Below are positions 38,557 through 48,784 of a stretch of DNA of 64,000 nucleotides, one piece after another. Below the pieces are notes generated by a model. That model was not told the origin of the DNA. It ran no database searches and saw only the letters and a program-made list of their open reading frames with translations. Positions within the stretch are counted from its first letter, which is position 1. Each line of letters opens with the position of its first letter. The position numbers and the translations under genes were made by a program. Origin of the DNA: Pandoraea communis (GTDB lineage Bacteria > Pseudomonadota > Gammaproteobacteria > Burkholderiales > Burkholderiaceae); contig NZ_CABPSJ010000003.1 of assembly GCF_902459745.1 (NCBI RefSeq), forward strand, positions 372,001 to 436,000. Direction: 5' to 3'.

Positions 38557-41500
38557 GTGCGGAAATACTCGATCGGCAAGCGTGCAAACTCGTCCCGTAA
38601 CTCGTTTCGCCTGAGCGCGGCGGCGGCCGTCCTGTGGAGCCTCGGGCTTCTCAATGCCGGTGCAGCAGAGTTCGGCCCGCAGCAGGTGCGCTCGGGTCCG
38701 GGCCAGCCGCTGCGCGCAGTGATCGTGCTGGGCAACGTGTCGCAAGCCGAAGCCGACGGATTGTCGGTGAAGCTCGCACCGCGCGATGCCTTCAGGCAGG
38801 CAGGTCTGCGTTACGACCCTACGCTCGAGAAGCTCTCCGTCTCGGTCACGCCGACTGCGGGACGCGAGCCGGGGTACAGCGGCACGTATCTCGTCCATGT
38901 CGATTCGGCTGAGCCGGTCAGTACCTCGTTCCTCGATCTGTTGCTGGTGCTCGAATGGCGCACCGGCCGGCAGTCCAACGCGGTCACGCTGTCCGCCATC
39001 CCGGAAGCCAGTGCTGCGCAACCGCAGGCGGTCGTGCCCGCGCAGACGTCGAATAGCGGGGCGCCCGCGACGGCTACCTCTCCCGCGTCTTCCCCGGCAC
39101 CGGCACCGGCTCCTGCGGCGTCTGCTCAGCCGGGCAACGCATCGGGGGCGGCCGCAGAGGGCGCGCGTAAAGTGGGCCGGGGAGACTCGCTCTCGTCGAT
39201 TGCCCGCGAATTCACGGGCGGCGAAGGTGGCGCAACGCTCGCGCAGATGATGACCGCGCTGTTTGAATCGAACCGCTCGGCGTTCATCGGTGACGATCCG
39301 AACCGGCTGCGTCAGGGGGCGACGTTGACACGCCCGGCCGATGCGCAGGTGCAAAGTATTCCTCCCGCCCAGGCACGCAAGTTCGTGTCTTCGGCGCGGG
39401 AACAGTTTGACGCGTATCGCGCGCGGCTGGCCGAATCGACGGCGCAGCAGGCAGCACCGGCCGGTGGCCGCAGTGCACAGGGCGCGATCGAAGCGGGCAA
39501 GGCACCGGAAGCGGCCGCCCCCGCCACGCGCGATGAATTGAAGCTGTCGCGACCCGGCAAGGGGGGGGCGGGCGGCAAGGCCGGTCGAACCGGCGGCAGC
39601 GAGGAAGAGCAAATCGCCCAAGGCAAGGCGCAAGCCGAGGCTCAGGGCAGGGTGAATGAGTTGCAGAAGAACGTAGCAGATCTCCAGAAGCTGTTGGCGA
39701 TGAAGAATCAGGCTGTCGCCAATCTGGAGGAGCAGGCCGCCGCCGCTTCCGGGGCGACTGCGCAGGACAAGACGGCGAAATCCGCCGACGGCAAGACCAC
39801 GACACCCGCGGCTGCCGCTGCGGTACCGAATACCGCGAAGGGCGCGGCTGACGTGAAGGACGCCGCCGCAGCAGACAGTCCGGCCACGGCGGCCGTAGCG
39901 TCGGAGGCTGCGGCCACCGATACTGCCTCGGCCGCATCGGCGAGTGCGACAGCATCGGACGCTACGGCCGCCGTGGCGGCACCGGCTAGCGAGGTCGCAG
40001 CGGCGTCTGCCGCCAGCGCGCCGACAGCCGAGTCGAAGCCCGCGCCCAATGCCGCCATGAATTGGCGTGCCGTGACGCAGAATCCATATGTGCTGCCGGG
40101 CGCTGGCGCGCTGGTGGTGTTGCTCGGCCTGTGGTGGCTGATGCGTCGCCGCCGTGCCGAGACACCGGCCGGGCAGCCCGGCCCGTATGACGACGGGCAC
40201 GACGCGCATGCCGGCCAGGATCACGATGCGCCGCACGATGGCTCGCAGGCTGACGAGCCGGCATCAGGTGTGGCAACGGCGGGTGCCGTGGCGGCTGCCG
40301 GTGCCGTAGGTGCTGCGGCGCTATATGCCGCCAATCAGGCGGAAGCCGATGAGCATCTGCATCCGGCTGCCGAGGACACACGGTCGGCGTCGGACGATGG
40401 TGTGGCTGCCGTCGAAGACGTTCAGCCGGCCCCCGAGGCGGCCGAAGCCAGCGTGCCGGAAGAATGGGATGTCGAGCCGTCGCCTTTGGACAACACGTCG
40501 GCGGAAGCGGCTCACGCTGAAGGTTCCGACAACTCGCCGGTGACATTCGAGGCGCCGGAAGTGGCCGCTGAACCGCTCGTCGGCGAGGTGGCGTCCGATG
40601 TGCCGGATGCCTCGTCCGAAGCTGCCAGCGAGCCGGAAATCGATTGGAATGCCGCGTTTGCCGAGCAGGCGGGGGAGGCAGGCGAAGTGGCTGCCGCTCA
40701 TGACGATCCGGCGGCTGCCACGTTGTCGTCGCTGGAAGCGCTTGACGCTGCGGCGGCCATCGGTGGGGTTGCGGCTGCGCACACGGCACAAGCCGAGCCG
40801 ACGCCTGCCGCGCCGGTAGAAGCAGCGGAACCGGCAGAAGCCATGACGCCGATTGCCGACGCGACGCCTGACGGCGGCGTGGCAGGCATGGTGGGCGATC
40901 TGGATCTGGCGATTCCGGGGCAGCCGGCGCATGTGGGTACGATTTCGAACGATGCGTTGCCTTCCCTGAGCAAGGGGCTGGGCTCGGTACAGTTCAAGAT
41001 GGAGCCTAAGGACGATCCGAGCCACCCGCAAACCAGCGCGGATGAAGCGGGCGACGATACCTATCCCGAACTGAGCGACGCCGATTTCGACGCCGCGATG
41101 GAACAGGCACATCGCCCCCCCGAGGCGCCGCGCAGCTACACCGATACTGCACACGAAGCACCGTCGCTCAAGCCGCTGTCGTTCGATCTGTCGGACTTCA
41201 GCCTCGATCTGAAGGGAGACGAGGCCTCAGCCGCACCGTCGTTCGTCAGCGCGCCGGCGCTGCCCGCCGACATCGGCGTAGAGGCGTTGGTCGAGCACGA
41301 GACGCTGGATTCGACGCCGCCGGAAACGCCGTTCGCGGCCGAACCCGCTGCGCCGCAGGTGCCGCAAGTGATCGTACCGACGCCGGAGCCGATCGTCGCG
41401 GGATCGTCTGCCGAATCTGCGGAGTCAGCCGCGCCTGCCGCGTCCGCCACGCCGAACGTGCCTGACGAATTCCATACGAAACTCGAACTGGCCGTCGCGT

Positions 41501-41616
41501 ACCAGACCATCGGCGACGACGATGGCGCGCGAGAATTGCTTGAAGAAGTGATCGCCGGAGGGGATGCGGCACAGCAGTCGGCCGCTCGCACACGGCTGGC
41601 CGAGCTTGGCAAGTGA
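38557..41616 (+). CDS. fimV: FimV-like polar hub protein
   Basis: A 1019-residue FimV/HubP homologue. Residues 1-37 form a signal peptide; 38-150 match the FimV N-terminal domain; a LysM-like peptidoglycan-binding region is near 200-255 (VGRGDSLSSIAREF); a coiled coil follows (~348-395). One transmembrane helix lies at about 508-530 (YVLPGAGALVVLLGLWWLM), then a long acidic Ala/Glu-rich cytoplasmic region and a C-terminal TPR-like FimV domain (968-1019, FHTKLELAVAYQTIGDDDGA). FimV organises cell poles and supports type IV pili in other species. The start is GTG with weak signal, the first possible start after an in-frame stop. Confidence 0.93.
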   Translation: MRKYSIGKRANSSRNSFRLSAAAAVLWSLGLLNAGAAEFGPQQVRSGPGQPLRAVIVLGNVSQAEADGLSVKLAPRDAFRQAGLRYDPTLEKLSVSVTPTAGREPGYSGTYLVHVDSAEPVSTSFLDLLLVLEWRTGRQSNAVTLSAIPEASAAQPQAVVPAQTSNSGAPATATSPASSPAPAPAPAASAQPGNASGAAAEGARKVGRGDSLSSIAREFTGGEGGATLAQMMTALFESNRSAFIGDDPNRLRQGATLTRPADAQVQSIPPAQARKFVSSAREQFDAYRARLAESTAQQAAPAGGRSAQGAIEAGKAPEAAAPATRDELKLSRPGKGGAGGKAGRTGGSEEEQIAQGKAQAEAQGRVNELQKNVADLQKLLAMKNQAVANLEEQAAAASGATAQDKTAKSADGKTTTPAAAAAVPNTAKGAADVKDAAAADSPATAAVASEAAATDTASAASASATASDATAAVAAPASEVAAASAASAPTAESKPAPNAAMNWRAVTQNPYVLPGAGALVVLLGLWWLMRRRRAETPAGQPGPYDDGHDAHAGQDHDAPHDGSQADEPASGVATAGAVAAAGAVGAAALYAANQAEADEHLHPAAEDTRSASDDGVAAVEDVQPAPEAAEASVPEEWDVEPSPLDNTSAEAAHAEGSDNSPVTFEAPEVAAEPLVGEVASDVPDASSEAASEPEIDWNAAFAEQAGEAGEVAAAHDDPAAATLSSLEALDAAAAIGGVAAAHTAQAEPTPAAPVEAAEPAEAMTPIADATPDGGVAGMVGDLDLAIPGQPAHVGTISNDALPSLSKGLGSVQFKMEPKDDPSHPQTSADEAGDDTYPELSDADFDAAMEQAHRPPEAPRSYTDTAHEAPSLKPLSFDLSDFSLDLKGDEASAAPSFVSAPALPADIGVEALVEHETLDSTPPETPFAAEPAAPQVPQVIVPTPEPIVAGSSAESAESAAPAASATPNVPDEFHTKLELAVAYQTIGDDDGARELLEEVIAGGDAAQQSAARTRLAELGK

Positions 41617-41661
41617 CGCCACGGCACATCGACGATCACACCACTGATTGACCGTAGTTTG

Positions 41662-41696
41662 GGGCGCTCGTAGGTTGGGCGCCCATTTTTCTTTTT
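41662..41696 (+). terminator. Terminator between fimV and truA, abutting the truA start
   Basis: Stem GGGCGC/GCGCCC with an 11-base loop is followed by ATTTTTCTTTTTC. The T-tract ends only 3 bases before the truA ATG, so truA has no room for a Shine-Dalgarno sequence downstream of the tract. Confidence 0.65.
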
Positions 41697-41699
41697 CAT

Positions 41700-42500
41700 A
41701 TGCGAATTGCACTGGGCATCCATTACGACGGTACGGCGTTCTCCGGCTGGCAATCGCAGCCGCATGGCAACACCGTGCAGCAAACGCTCGAGGCCGCACT
41801 GCGCGAGTTCGGCGGCGTAGCGCTGCCCACGACGGTCGCAGGACGCACCGATACCGGCGTGCATGGCATCGGTCAGGTGGTGCATTTCGATACCGAACTC
41901 GATCGCGCGATGTTCTCGTGGGTGCGAGGCGTGAACGCCTTCCTGCCCAAGACGGTTGCCGTGCAATGGGCGCAAGCCATGCCCGGCGACTTCCATGCGC
42001 GTTTTGCCGCCTTCGAGCGCACGTATTTCTACGTGCTTTACGTGCATCCCGTGCGTTCGCCCTTGCTCGACGGCCGTTGCGGCTGGCTGCACACCCCGCT
42101 CGATCTCGACGCGATGCGCACCGCGAGTCAGGCGCTGGTGGGCGAGCATGACTTCTCGGCGTTCCGCTCGTCGGAGTGTCAGGCCAAGACGCCGGTCAAG
42201 CACCTGTACGCTATCGATATCGAGCAGCAGGGACATTTCTTTGTGTTCCGCTTTCGGGCGAGCGCGTTTTTGCATCACATGGTGCGCAACATCATGGGGT
42301 GTCTGGTCGCCATTGGCCGGGGACGTCAGCCCGCGAGCTGGATGCCGCAAGTGCTCGCGAGTCTCGACCGGCGTCAGGCCGCCCCGACGTTCATGCCGGA
42401 CGGCCTGTATCTGGCCCGTGTGGGGTATCCTGAGCGTTTCGCCGTACCCGAGCCCAACTGGGCCGCGTGGCCGTTCCCGATGCCGTGGGCAAGCTTATGA
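41700..42500 (+). CDS. truA: tRNA pseudouridine(38-40) synthase
   Basis: A 266-residue enzyme that makes pseudouridine at positions 38-40 of the tRNA anticodon arm. The catalytic Asp is D51 in [14 protein letters not shown]. Other conserved regions are [15 protein letters not shown] and the C-terminal [15 protein letters not shown]. The ATG gives the usual TruA N-terminus ([12 protein letters not shown]), but there is no Shine-Dalgarno: the start directly follows the T-tract of a terminator. The stop overlaps the trpF start (ATGA). Confidence 0.96.
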   Translation: MRIALGIHYDGTAFSGWQSQPHGNTVQQTLEAALREFGGVALPTTVAGRTDTGVHGIGQVVHFDTELDRAMFSWVRGVNAFLPKTVAVQWAQAMPGDFHARFAAFERTYFYVLYVHPVRSPLLDGRCGWLHTPLDLDAMRTASQALVGEHDFSAFRSSECQAKTPVKHLYAIDIEQQGHFFVFRFRASAFLHHMVRNIMGCLVAIGRGRQPASWMPQVLASLDRRQAAPTFMPDGLYLARVGYPERFAVPEPNWAAWPFPMPWASL

Positions 42501-43153
42501 AATCCCGTACCCGAATCAAGATTTGCGGCCTGTCGCAGCCGGCGGATGTCGACCATGCCGTGGCGCTGGGGGTCGACGCCATCGGCCTCGTTTTCTACCC
42601 GCCGAGCCCGCGCTATGTGGATCTGGCGCGCGCGGCCGAACTCGCCCGCCGGGTGCCGCCTTACGTGAGTCTGGTCGGCTTGTTCGTCAATGTGACGGCC
42701 GACGAGATCGCGCGTACCGTCGAGGCGGTGCCGCTGACGACGCTGCAGTTCCACGGTGACGAAACTCCCGAGGAATGTGCAACGCTGTCGGCGGCGGCAG
42801 GCAACCGTCCGTACATGCGCGCCATGCGTATTGGCCCGGAGACGAAAGACAGTGGCGATTTGCTACAATTCGCCAACGCATACACCGCCGCACAAGGCAT
42901 CTTGCTCGATGCTCTGGTTGAGGGCTATGGCGGTGGAGGAAAGGTTTTCGATTGGTCACTTATTCCAAAAGACATCGCGCGTCGGGCCGTTTTGAGTGGT
43001 GGCTTGAACGCACACAACGTTGCTGAAGCCATCGGCCGGGTGACGCCTTACGCCATCGACGTGTCGAGCGGTGTGGAGGCGTCGCGGGGCGTGAAGGATC
43101 ACGCCCGCATGACGGCGTTCGTGCAGGCAGTGCGTGCTGCCGACGCCGAATAG
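42497..43153 (+). CDS. trpF: Phosphoribosylanthranilate isomerase
   Basis: A 218-residue TIM-barrel enzyme of tryptophan synthesis. Catalytic Cys is in [12 protein letters not shown] near residue 10, and the Asp general acid lies in the late strand region [27 protein letters not shown] and QFHGDETPE match the family. It overlaps truA by 4 bases and should depend on truA translation. Confidence 0.97.
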   Translation: MKSRTRIKICGLSQPADVDHAVALGVDAIGLVFYPPSPRYVDLARAAELARRVPPYVSLVGLFVNVTADEIARTVEAVPLTTLQFHGDETPEECATLSAAAGNRPYMRAMRIGPETKDSGDLLQFANAYTAAQGILLDALVEGYGGGGKVFDWSLIPKDIARRAVLSGGLNAHNVAEAIGRVTPYAIDVSSGVEASRGVKDHARMTAFVQAVRAADAE

Positions 43154-43210
43154 GCAACCCGCCGGGGCGCCCGCCAGGGCCGCTCACCGGTAATGCGAAG
43201 AGTGACGACC

Positions 43211-44413
43211 ATGTACGATTTACCTGACGCCCGAGGCCATTTCGGCCAGTACGGCGGTGTCTTTGTGGCTGAGACGCTGATTCACGCGCTCGACGAACTG
43301 CGCGAGGCCTATGCCAAGTATCAGAACGATCCGGCTTTCCTCGAAGAATTCCATTACGAACTGAAGCACTACGTCGGCCGTCCGTCGCCGATTTATCACG
43401 CCAAGCGCTGGAGCAGCGAGCTGGGCGGTGCGCAGGTGTATCTCAAGCGCGAAGACCTGAACCACACCGGTGCGCACAAGGTGAACAACGTGATCGGGCA
43501 GGCGCTGCTGGCGCGTCGCATGGGCAAACGCCGTGTGATCGCAGAGACCGGCGCCGGTCAGCACGGTGTGGCCACGGCGACCATCGCCGCGCGCTTCGAC
43601 ATGGAGTGCGTGGTGTATATGGGCGCTGAGGACGTGAAGCGTCAGGCGGCCAACGTCTATCGCATGCAACTGCTCGGTGCGACCGTGGTGCCGGTGGAGT
43701 CGGGGTCGAAAACCCTCAAGGACGCGCTCAACGAAGCCATGCGCGACTGGGTCACGAACGTCGAGAGCACGTTCTACATCATCGGCACTGTGGCCGGGCC
43801 GCATCCGTACCCGATGCTCGTGCGCGATTTCCAGAGCGTGATCGGCGAAGAGTGCAAGGTGCAGATGCCCGAACTGGCCGGACGTCAGCCGGATTACGTG
43901 CTCGCCTGCGTGGGCGGCGGCTCGAATGCCATGGGTATTTTCTATCCGTACATCGACGAGCCGAACGTGAAGCTCGTGGGGGTGGAAGCGGCCGGCGACG
44001 GCATCGAGACCGGCCGTCATGCGGCGTCGATCATCGGCGGCACGCCCGGCGTGCTGCACGGCAACCGCACCTATTTGCTCCAGGACGCCAACGGGCAGAT
44101 CACCGAGACGCATTCGATCTCGGCGGGGCTGGACTACCCGGGGGTGGGGCCTGAACACGCGTGGCTGCATGACATCAAGCGCGCCGAGTACGTGGGCATT
44201 ACCGATACCGAAGCGCTTCGGGCGTTCCATGACTGCTGCCGGATCGAGGGCATCATCCCGGCATTGGAGTCGAGCCATGCGCTCGCTTATGCGTGCAAGT
44301 TGGCGCCGACGCTGCCGAGCGACCAGATCGTGCTGGTCAATCTTTCGGGGCGCGGCGACAAAGACATGCACACCGTGATGGCGCTGGCCAAGCCGGCGCC
44401 TGCGGGCGCATAA
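43211..44413 (+). CDS. trpB: Tryptophan synthase beta chain
   Basis: A 400-residue PLP enzyme joining indole and serine to form tryptophan. The Schiff-base lysine is K90 in [16 protein letters not shown], with the phosphate-binding GGGSNAMG near residue 235 and the C-terminal [12 protein letters not shown]. The start at 43211 ([16 protein letters not shown]) is the conserved one; an ATG 18 bases upstream is less likely. It follows trpF by 57 bp, and its partner trpA lies beyond the methyltransferase gene. Confidence 0.98.
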   Translation: MYDLPDARGHFGQYGGVFVAETLIHALDELREAYAKYQNDPAFLEEFHYELKHYVGRPSPIYHAKRWSSELGGAQVYLKREDLNHTGAHKVNNVIGQALLARRMGKRRVIAETGAGQHGVATATIAARFDMECVVYMGAEDVKRQAANVYRMQLLGATVVPVESGSKTLKDALNEAMRDWVTNVESTFYIIGTVAGPHPYPMLVRDFQSVIGEECKVQMPELAGRQPDYVLACVGGGSNAMGIFYPYIDEPNVKLVGVEAAGDGIETGRHAASIIGGTPGVLHGNRTYLLQDANGQITETHSISAGLDYPGVGPEHAWLHDIKRAEYVGITDTEALRAFHDCCRIEGIIPALESSHALAYACKLAPTLPSDQIVLVNLSGRGDKDMHTVMALAKPAPAGA

Positions 44414-44482
44414 GCGGCGCTGCGAGATGCCATTGATCCCTAGATCCCTGTTCCCAGATCCGTTGAGGACACCAGAACCAGC

Positions 44483-45412
44483 ATGACCGATCTGACTGAT
44501 CGCAAGGCACAAAATGACATCCTCGGGGCAGAGCGCCCCGTGGACGCCACCGAAGCCGCCGCCGCGCGTCTCGAGGCCATGGAAGCGGCCGGGGAGCTGC
44601 GCGCGCGTTGGGCGCCGGGCGACATCACATTGCGTCATGCCGACTTCCTGCATCACTTGCACGAATTGGAAGACGGCAGCGTCGACCTGATTCTTGCCGA
44701 CCCGCCTTATGGACTCGGCAAGGACTACGGCAACGACTCCGACAAGCGCTCCGGCGAGGACTTCCTCGGCTGGACGTACGGCTGGCTCGAGGCGGCGGTT
44801 CCGAAGCTCGCGCCGCGCGGCTCGCTTTACCTGTTCTGCACGTGGCAGTACGCCCCGGAGCTGTTCGTATTTCTGAAGCAGCGCATGCTGATGATCAACG
44901 AGATCATCTGGGATCGCCGCGTGCCCAGCATGGGCGGCAGCACCCGGCGGTTTTCGTCGGTCCACGACAACATCGGCTTTTTCGCGGTCTCGAAGGATTA
45001 CTACTTCGACCTCGATGCCGTGCGCGTGCCGTATGACGCCGCAACGAAGAAGGCGCGCTCGCGCCGTATCTTCGAGGGCAGCAAGTGGCTGGAACTGGGT
45101 TACAACCCCAAGGATCTGTGGTCGATCTCGCGATTGCACCGGCAAGACCCCGAACGCGTCGATCATCCGACGCAGAAACCGCTGCATATCATCGAGCGCA
45201 TGGTGCTGGCCAGTTGTCCGCCCGGCGGTCTCGTGCTCGACCCGTTCATGGGCAGCGGCACGACTGCCGTGGCTTGCGCGCTGCATGGCCGGCGATTCGT
45301 CGGCTACGAGCTGAACGCGCATTACCACGCGCTCGCCAATCAAAGACTTCAGAGACTTTCCGATCATGTCCCGCATTCAAGCGACGTTCCAAGCCTTGCA
45401 AGCGCAGGGTAA
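44483..45412 (+). CDS. Site-specific DNA adenine methyltransferase, beta class
   Basis: A 309-residue DNA N6-adenine (or N4-cytosine) methyltransferase. Motif IV DPPY is at residues 73-76 ([14 protein letters not shown]) and motif I ([11 protein letters not shown]) comes at ~255, so the order IV-TRD-I marks the beta class, as in CcrM. The region between them would hold target recognition. No restriction gene is nearby, so it is a solitary (orphan) enzyme. It sits inside the trp operon and its last 47 bases overlap trpA. In Burkholderia cenocepacia a methyltransferase in this position (BCAM0992) has been linked to GTWWAC, as I recall; the target here is unproved. N-terminal ~50 residues look like a low-conservation extension. 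Confidence 0.93.
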   Translation: MTDLTDRKAQNDILGAERPVDATEAAAARLEAMEAAGELRARWAPGDITLRHADFLHHLHELEDGSVDLILADPPYGLGKDYGNDSDKRSGEDFLGWTYGWLEAAVPKLAPRGSLYLFCTWQYAPELFVFLKQRMLMINEIIWDRRVPSMGGSTRRFSSVHDNIGFFAVSKDYYFDLDAVRVPYDAATKKARSRRIFEGSKWLELGYNPKDLWSISRLHRQDPERVDHPTQKPLHIIERMVLASCPPGGLVLDPFMGSGTTAVACALHGRRFVGYELNAHYHALANQRLQRLSDHVPHSSDVPSLASAG

Positions 45413-46190
45413 GAAGGGCCTCATTCCGTTCATCACCGCCGGCGATCCCGAGCCGGGCTGGACGGTCAAGCTGATGCATGCGCTGGCCGACAACGGTGCC
45501 GACGTCATCGAACTCGGCGTGCCGTTCTCCGACCCGATGGCTGATGGCCCGGTGATTCAGCGCGCCTCGGAGCGTGCACTGGCCCGTGGTGTGAGCCTGG
45601 CCGAGGTGCTCGGCTATGTGGCCGTATTCCGCCAGACCAACGACCGCACGCCAGTCGTCCTCATGGGCTACGCCAATCCGATCGAGGCGATGGGCCTCGA
45701 CACCTTCGCCGAGCGTGCCGCGACGGCCGGTGTGGATGGCGTGCTGGTGGTCGACTACCCGCCAGAGGAAGCCGAGGCGTATGTGAGCGCCGTGCGTGCC
45801 CGTGGCATCGATCCGATCTTCCTGCTCGCGCCGACATCGACCGATGCGCGTATCGCCGCCGTGGCGCGTCAGGCGAGTGGCTATCTGTACTACGTTTCCC
45901 TCAAGGGGGTGACGGGCGCCGCGAGCCTGGATATGGACAGCGTTGCCGCCAAAATTCCCCAGATCAAGGCCGCTGCGGCCCTGCCGGTGGGCGTGGGCTT
46001 CGGTATTCGCGACGCCGCAACGGCCCGTGCCGTGGCGAGTGTGGCGGACGCCGTGGTCATCGGCAGCGCCATCGTCCAGCGACTGGAAAACACGCCGCGT
46101 GATCTGACGGGCCAGAACGCGGTAAAATCGCTGGCTGAATTCATCGGCGGCATTCGCCAGGCGCTCGACGAGGGCGCCAAATCGGCGTAA
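45366..46190 (+). CDS. trpA: Tryptophan synthase alpha chain
   Basis: A 274-residue TIM-barrel subunit that cleaves indole-3-glycerol phosphate to indole. Catalytic residues E49 and D60 are in [35 protein letters not shown] and the phosphate-binding [12 protein letters not shown] are intact. Its ATG lies 47 bases inside the end of the methyltransferase gene, in another frame, so translation of the two is linked. Confidence 0.97.
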   Translation: MSRIQATFQALQAQGKKGLIPFITAGDPEPGWTVKLMHALADNGADVIELGVPFSDPMADGPVIQRASERALARGVSLAEVLGYVAVFRQTNDRTPVVLMGYANPIEAMGLDTFAERAATAGVDGVLVVDYPPEEAEAYVSAVRARGIDPIFLLAPTSTDARIAAVARQASGYLYYVSLKGVTGAASLDMDSVAAKIPQIKAAAALPVGVGFGIRDAATARAVASVADAVVIGSAIVQRLENTPRDLTGQNAVKSLAEFIGGIRQALDEGAKSA

Positions 46191-46263
46191 ATTCGCGGCG
46201 TAATTTTGCCGCACCGTCCGGTGAAACGCTGAATTGAAACGGCCGTGTCATACGGTCGCCCCG

Positions 46264-46293
46264 AAACGCCCGCCCCTGATGGTGCGGGCGTTT
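46264..46293 (+). promoter_or_regulatory. Hairpin in the accD leader
   Basis: A perfect 10-bp stem AAACGCCCGC/GCGGGCGTTT with a 10-base loop ends about 5 bases before the accD Shine-Dalgarno (AAGGAG). No T-run follows, so it is not a classic terminator. It could shape translation initiation or end part of the upstream trp transcripts. Confidence 0.5.
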
Positions 46294-46307
46294 GCCAAGG
46301 AGAAACT

Positions 46308-47183
46308 ATGAGCTGGCTCGATAAGCTGCTGCCCCCGAAGATCAAGCAAACCGATCCGACGCAGCGCAACAAGAGCATCCCGGAAGGGCTGTGGATCAAG
46401 TGCCCGTCGTGCGAAGCCGTGCTGTATCGCAACGACGTGGAAGCGAATCTGCACGTTTGCCCGAAGTGCGACCATCACATGCGCATTGGCGCGCGTGCAC
46501 GTCTCGATGCGCTGCTCGATCCGGAAGGCCGTTACGAACTCGGCCAGGAGATCGTGCCGGTCGATGCGCTGAAGTTCAAGGACAGCCGCAAATATCCGGA
46601 TCGCATCAAGGAAGCGATGGACGACACCGGCGAGACCGATGCGATGGTCGTCATGGGCGGTGCCATCCACACGCTGCCGGTCGTGGTCGCGTGCTTCGAG
46701 TTCTCGTTCATGGCCGGCTCGATGGGTTCGGTGGTCGGCGAGCGCTTCGTGCGCGGCGCGCAGAATGCGCTGGAGCAGGGCGTGCCGTTCATCTGCGTGA
46801 CCGCTTCGGGCGGTGCGCGTATGCAGGAAAGCCTGCTCTCGCTCATGCAGATGGCCAAGACCACGGCCATGCTCACCAAGCTGACGAACGCCAAGCTGCC
46901 GTTCATCTCCGTGCTGACCGACCCGACGATGGGCGGTGTGTCCGCCAGCTTCGCCTTCCTCGGCGATGTGGTGATGGCCGAGCCCAAGGCGCTGATCGGC
47001 TTCGCCGGCCCGCGCGTGATCGAGCAGACCGTGCGCGAAAAGCTGCCGGAAGGCTTCCAGCGTTCGGAGTTCCTGTTGCAGAAGGGCGCGATCGACATGA
47101 TCGTCGACCGTCGCAAGATGCGTGAAGAGATCGCTCGCCTGATCGCTTTGATGCAGTGCCAGCCGGCTGACGCTGTCGCCTGA
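46308..47183 (+). CDS. accD: Acetyl-CoA carboxylase carboxyltransferase subunit beta
   Basis: A 291-residue carboxyltransferase beta subunit for malonyl-CoA formation, the first step of fatty-acid synthesis. The N-terminal zinc ribbon uses CPSC and CPKC ([28 protein letters not shown]). The crotonase-fold core has [17 protein letters not shown] and [13 protein letters not shown]. The ATG is preceded by AAGGAG; the upstream frame extension is not used. It lies 117 bp after trpA and 188 bp before folC. Confidence 0.98.
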   Translation: MSWLDKLLPPKIKQTDPTQRNKSIPEGLWIKCPSCEAVLYRNDVEANLHVCPKCDHHMRIGARARLDALLDPEGRYELGQEIVPVDALKFKDSRKYPDRIKEAMDDTGETDAMVVMGGAIHTLPVVVACFEFSFMAGSMGSVVGERFVRGAQNALEQGVPFICVTASGGARMQESLLSLMQMAKTTAMLTKLTNAKLPFISVLTDPTMGGVSASFAFLGDVVMAEPKALIGFAGPRVIEQTVREKLPEGFQRSEFLLQKGAIDMIVDRRKMREEIARLIALMQCQPADAVA

Positions 47184-47322
47184 GCACGGCAAATTCACGC
47201 GTGCGATGGCGCGGCGCTCGCCGTTGCAGTGCCCCCAAGGGCGGTGCAACAGCGTAGAATTACGCAACGCCACGCAGTGCCGCGCGAGCGGCGCCTGAAC
47301 GCATCACTTAGCAGGAATGAAG

Positions 47323-47357
47323 CGCGGACGTTAGTGACGTCCGCGTTTTTGTTTTTC
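47323..47357 (+). terminator. Strong rho-independent terminator before folC
   Basis: A 9-bp stem CGCGGACGT/ACGTCCGCG with a 5-base loop and TTTTTGTTTTTC. It ends about 15 bases before the folC ATG. Confidence 0.85.
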
Positions 47358-47371
47358 TGCCTCGCACATCC

Positions 47372-48670
47372 ATGCCGATATACTCCACTCTCGACGCCTG
47401 GCTCGCCCATCTCGAAACCGCTCACCCCGTGGGCATTGATATGGGCCTCACGCGCATTGGCCGCGTGAAAGAGGCGCTCGGACTGCAATTCCCGTGCCCC
47501 GTTTTCACGATAGGCGGCACCAACGGCAAGGGTTCGACCTGCGCAATCATCGAAGCTATTCTGCTTTCTGCGGGGTACCGCGTTGGTTGCCATACGTCGC
47601 CGCATCTGCTGACCTTCAACGAACGCGCGCGCCTTAACGGCGAGGTCGTCGACGACGCCACGCTGCTGCCGCACTTCGAAGCCGTCGAAGCCGCACGCAC
47701 GAGCTTCGATACGCCGGTCTCGCTCACGTACTTCGAGTTCACCACGCTTGCGATCATGCACATGTTCGCCACGGCCGGCCTCGACGCCGTGATTCTCGAA
47801 GTCGGTCTGGGCGGACGGCTCGACGCGGTGAATATCGTCGATGCCGACTGTGCCGTGATCACGAGCATCGACATCGATCACGCGCAGTATCTGGGCAATA
47901 CGCGCGAGGCGATCGCCATCGAGAAGGCCGGCATTTTCCGGCCCGGGAAGCCTGCGATTTGCGGCGATCCCATGCCGCCGGCCACGCTTGTCGCCGAGGC
48001 GGAGCGCATCGGCGCAGACCTATGGCTGTTCGGCCGCGATTTCAACTATCAGGGCGACAAGCAGCAATGGAGCTACGGGGGACGTCAGATGCGCCGTCCA
48101 GCGCTGGCGTATCCGGCGCTGCGCGGCGCGAACCAGTTGCTCAACGCGTCGGCGGCGCTTGCCGCCCTCGAGTCGATGCGCGATCGGCTGCCGGTCTCGG
48201 CGCAGGACATTCGTCTGGGGCTTGCATCGGTCGAACTGCCGGGACGTTTCCAGGTGCTGCCGGGGCGTCCGGCGGTGGTGCTCGATGTCGCGCACAATCC
48301 GCATGCGGCCGCAGCGCTTGGCCACAATCTCGATGGCATGGGCTTCTTCCCGTACACGTATGCCGTGTTCGGTGCGATGGCCGACAAGGACATCGAAGGC
48401 GTGCTGCGCCATCTCGTCGACAAGGTCGATCACTGGCGTCTGTGTGCGCTGCCGACCGAGCGTGCCGCCACGCCGGCGTTGCTTGAAGAGAAGTTGCGGG
48501 CCGTGGGGTTCGTGGAAGATGCGGATCATTCGGTCGAGACCTTCGAATCCCCCGAGAAAGCCTATGCCGCCGCGCTCGAGCAGTGCGGGGAGAATGATAG
48601 AATTGTAGTTTTTGGATCGTTCTTTACGGTGGCGGGTGTGATGTCGCACCGCAAATTGCAGCGCCACTGA
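47372..48670 (+). CDS. folC: Dihydrofolate synthase / folylpolyglutamate synthase
   Basis: A 432-residue Mur-ligase-like enzyme that adds glutamate to dihydropteroate and folates. The P-loop is FTIGGTNGKGSTCAII (residues 46-61); VILEVGLGGRLDAVN and the Mg/glutamate-binding DIDHAQYLGNTREAIAIEKAGI follow, with LDVAHNPHAAAALG in the C-terminal domain. The start lies 15 bases after a strong terminator and shows no Shine-Dalgarno. It opens the group folC-SPOR-cvpA-purF. Confidence 0.97.
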   Translation: MPIYSTLDAWLAHLETAHPVGIDMGLTRIGRVKEALGLQFPCPVFTIGGTNGKGSTCAIIEAILLSAGYRVGCHTSPHLLTFNERARLNGEVVDDATLLPHFEAVEAARTSFDTPVSLTYFEFTTLAIMHMFATAGLDAVILEVGLGGRLDAVNIVDADCAVITSIDIDHAQYLGNTREAIAIEKAGIFRPGKPAICGDPMPPATLVAEAERIGADLWLFGRDFNYQGDKQQWSYGGRQMRRPALAYPALRGANQLLNASAALAALESMRDRLPVSAQDIRLGLASVELPGRFQVLPGRPAVVLDVAHNPHAAAALGHNLDGMGFFPYTYAVFGAMADKDIEGVLRHLVDKVDHWRLCALPTERAATPALLEEKLRAVGFVEDADHSVETFESPEKAYAAALEQCGENDRIVVFGSFFTVAGVMSHRKLQRH

Positions 48671-48784
48671 GGTGTGAAGGTGCGTTTGCCGTGACATTTT
48701 CTTACGAGAAATGTCATGCGTATGACGCACCACATGCGCGATGATCAGTCCAACGACGCGAGTTACGACCTGAGCCAAGGCCCT

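Noticed and set aside
39040-41460. Possible tandem repeat array in fimV
   Set aside because: The Ala/Pro/Glu-rich composition is low-complexity coding sequence typical of FimV, without a fixed repeat unit.
43220-45376. 718-codon minus-strand frame opposite trpB and the methyltransferase
   Set aside because: Same explanation: antisense to conserved genes with no independent support.
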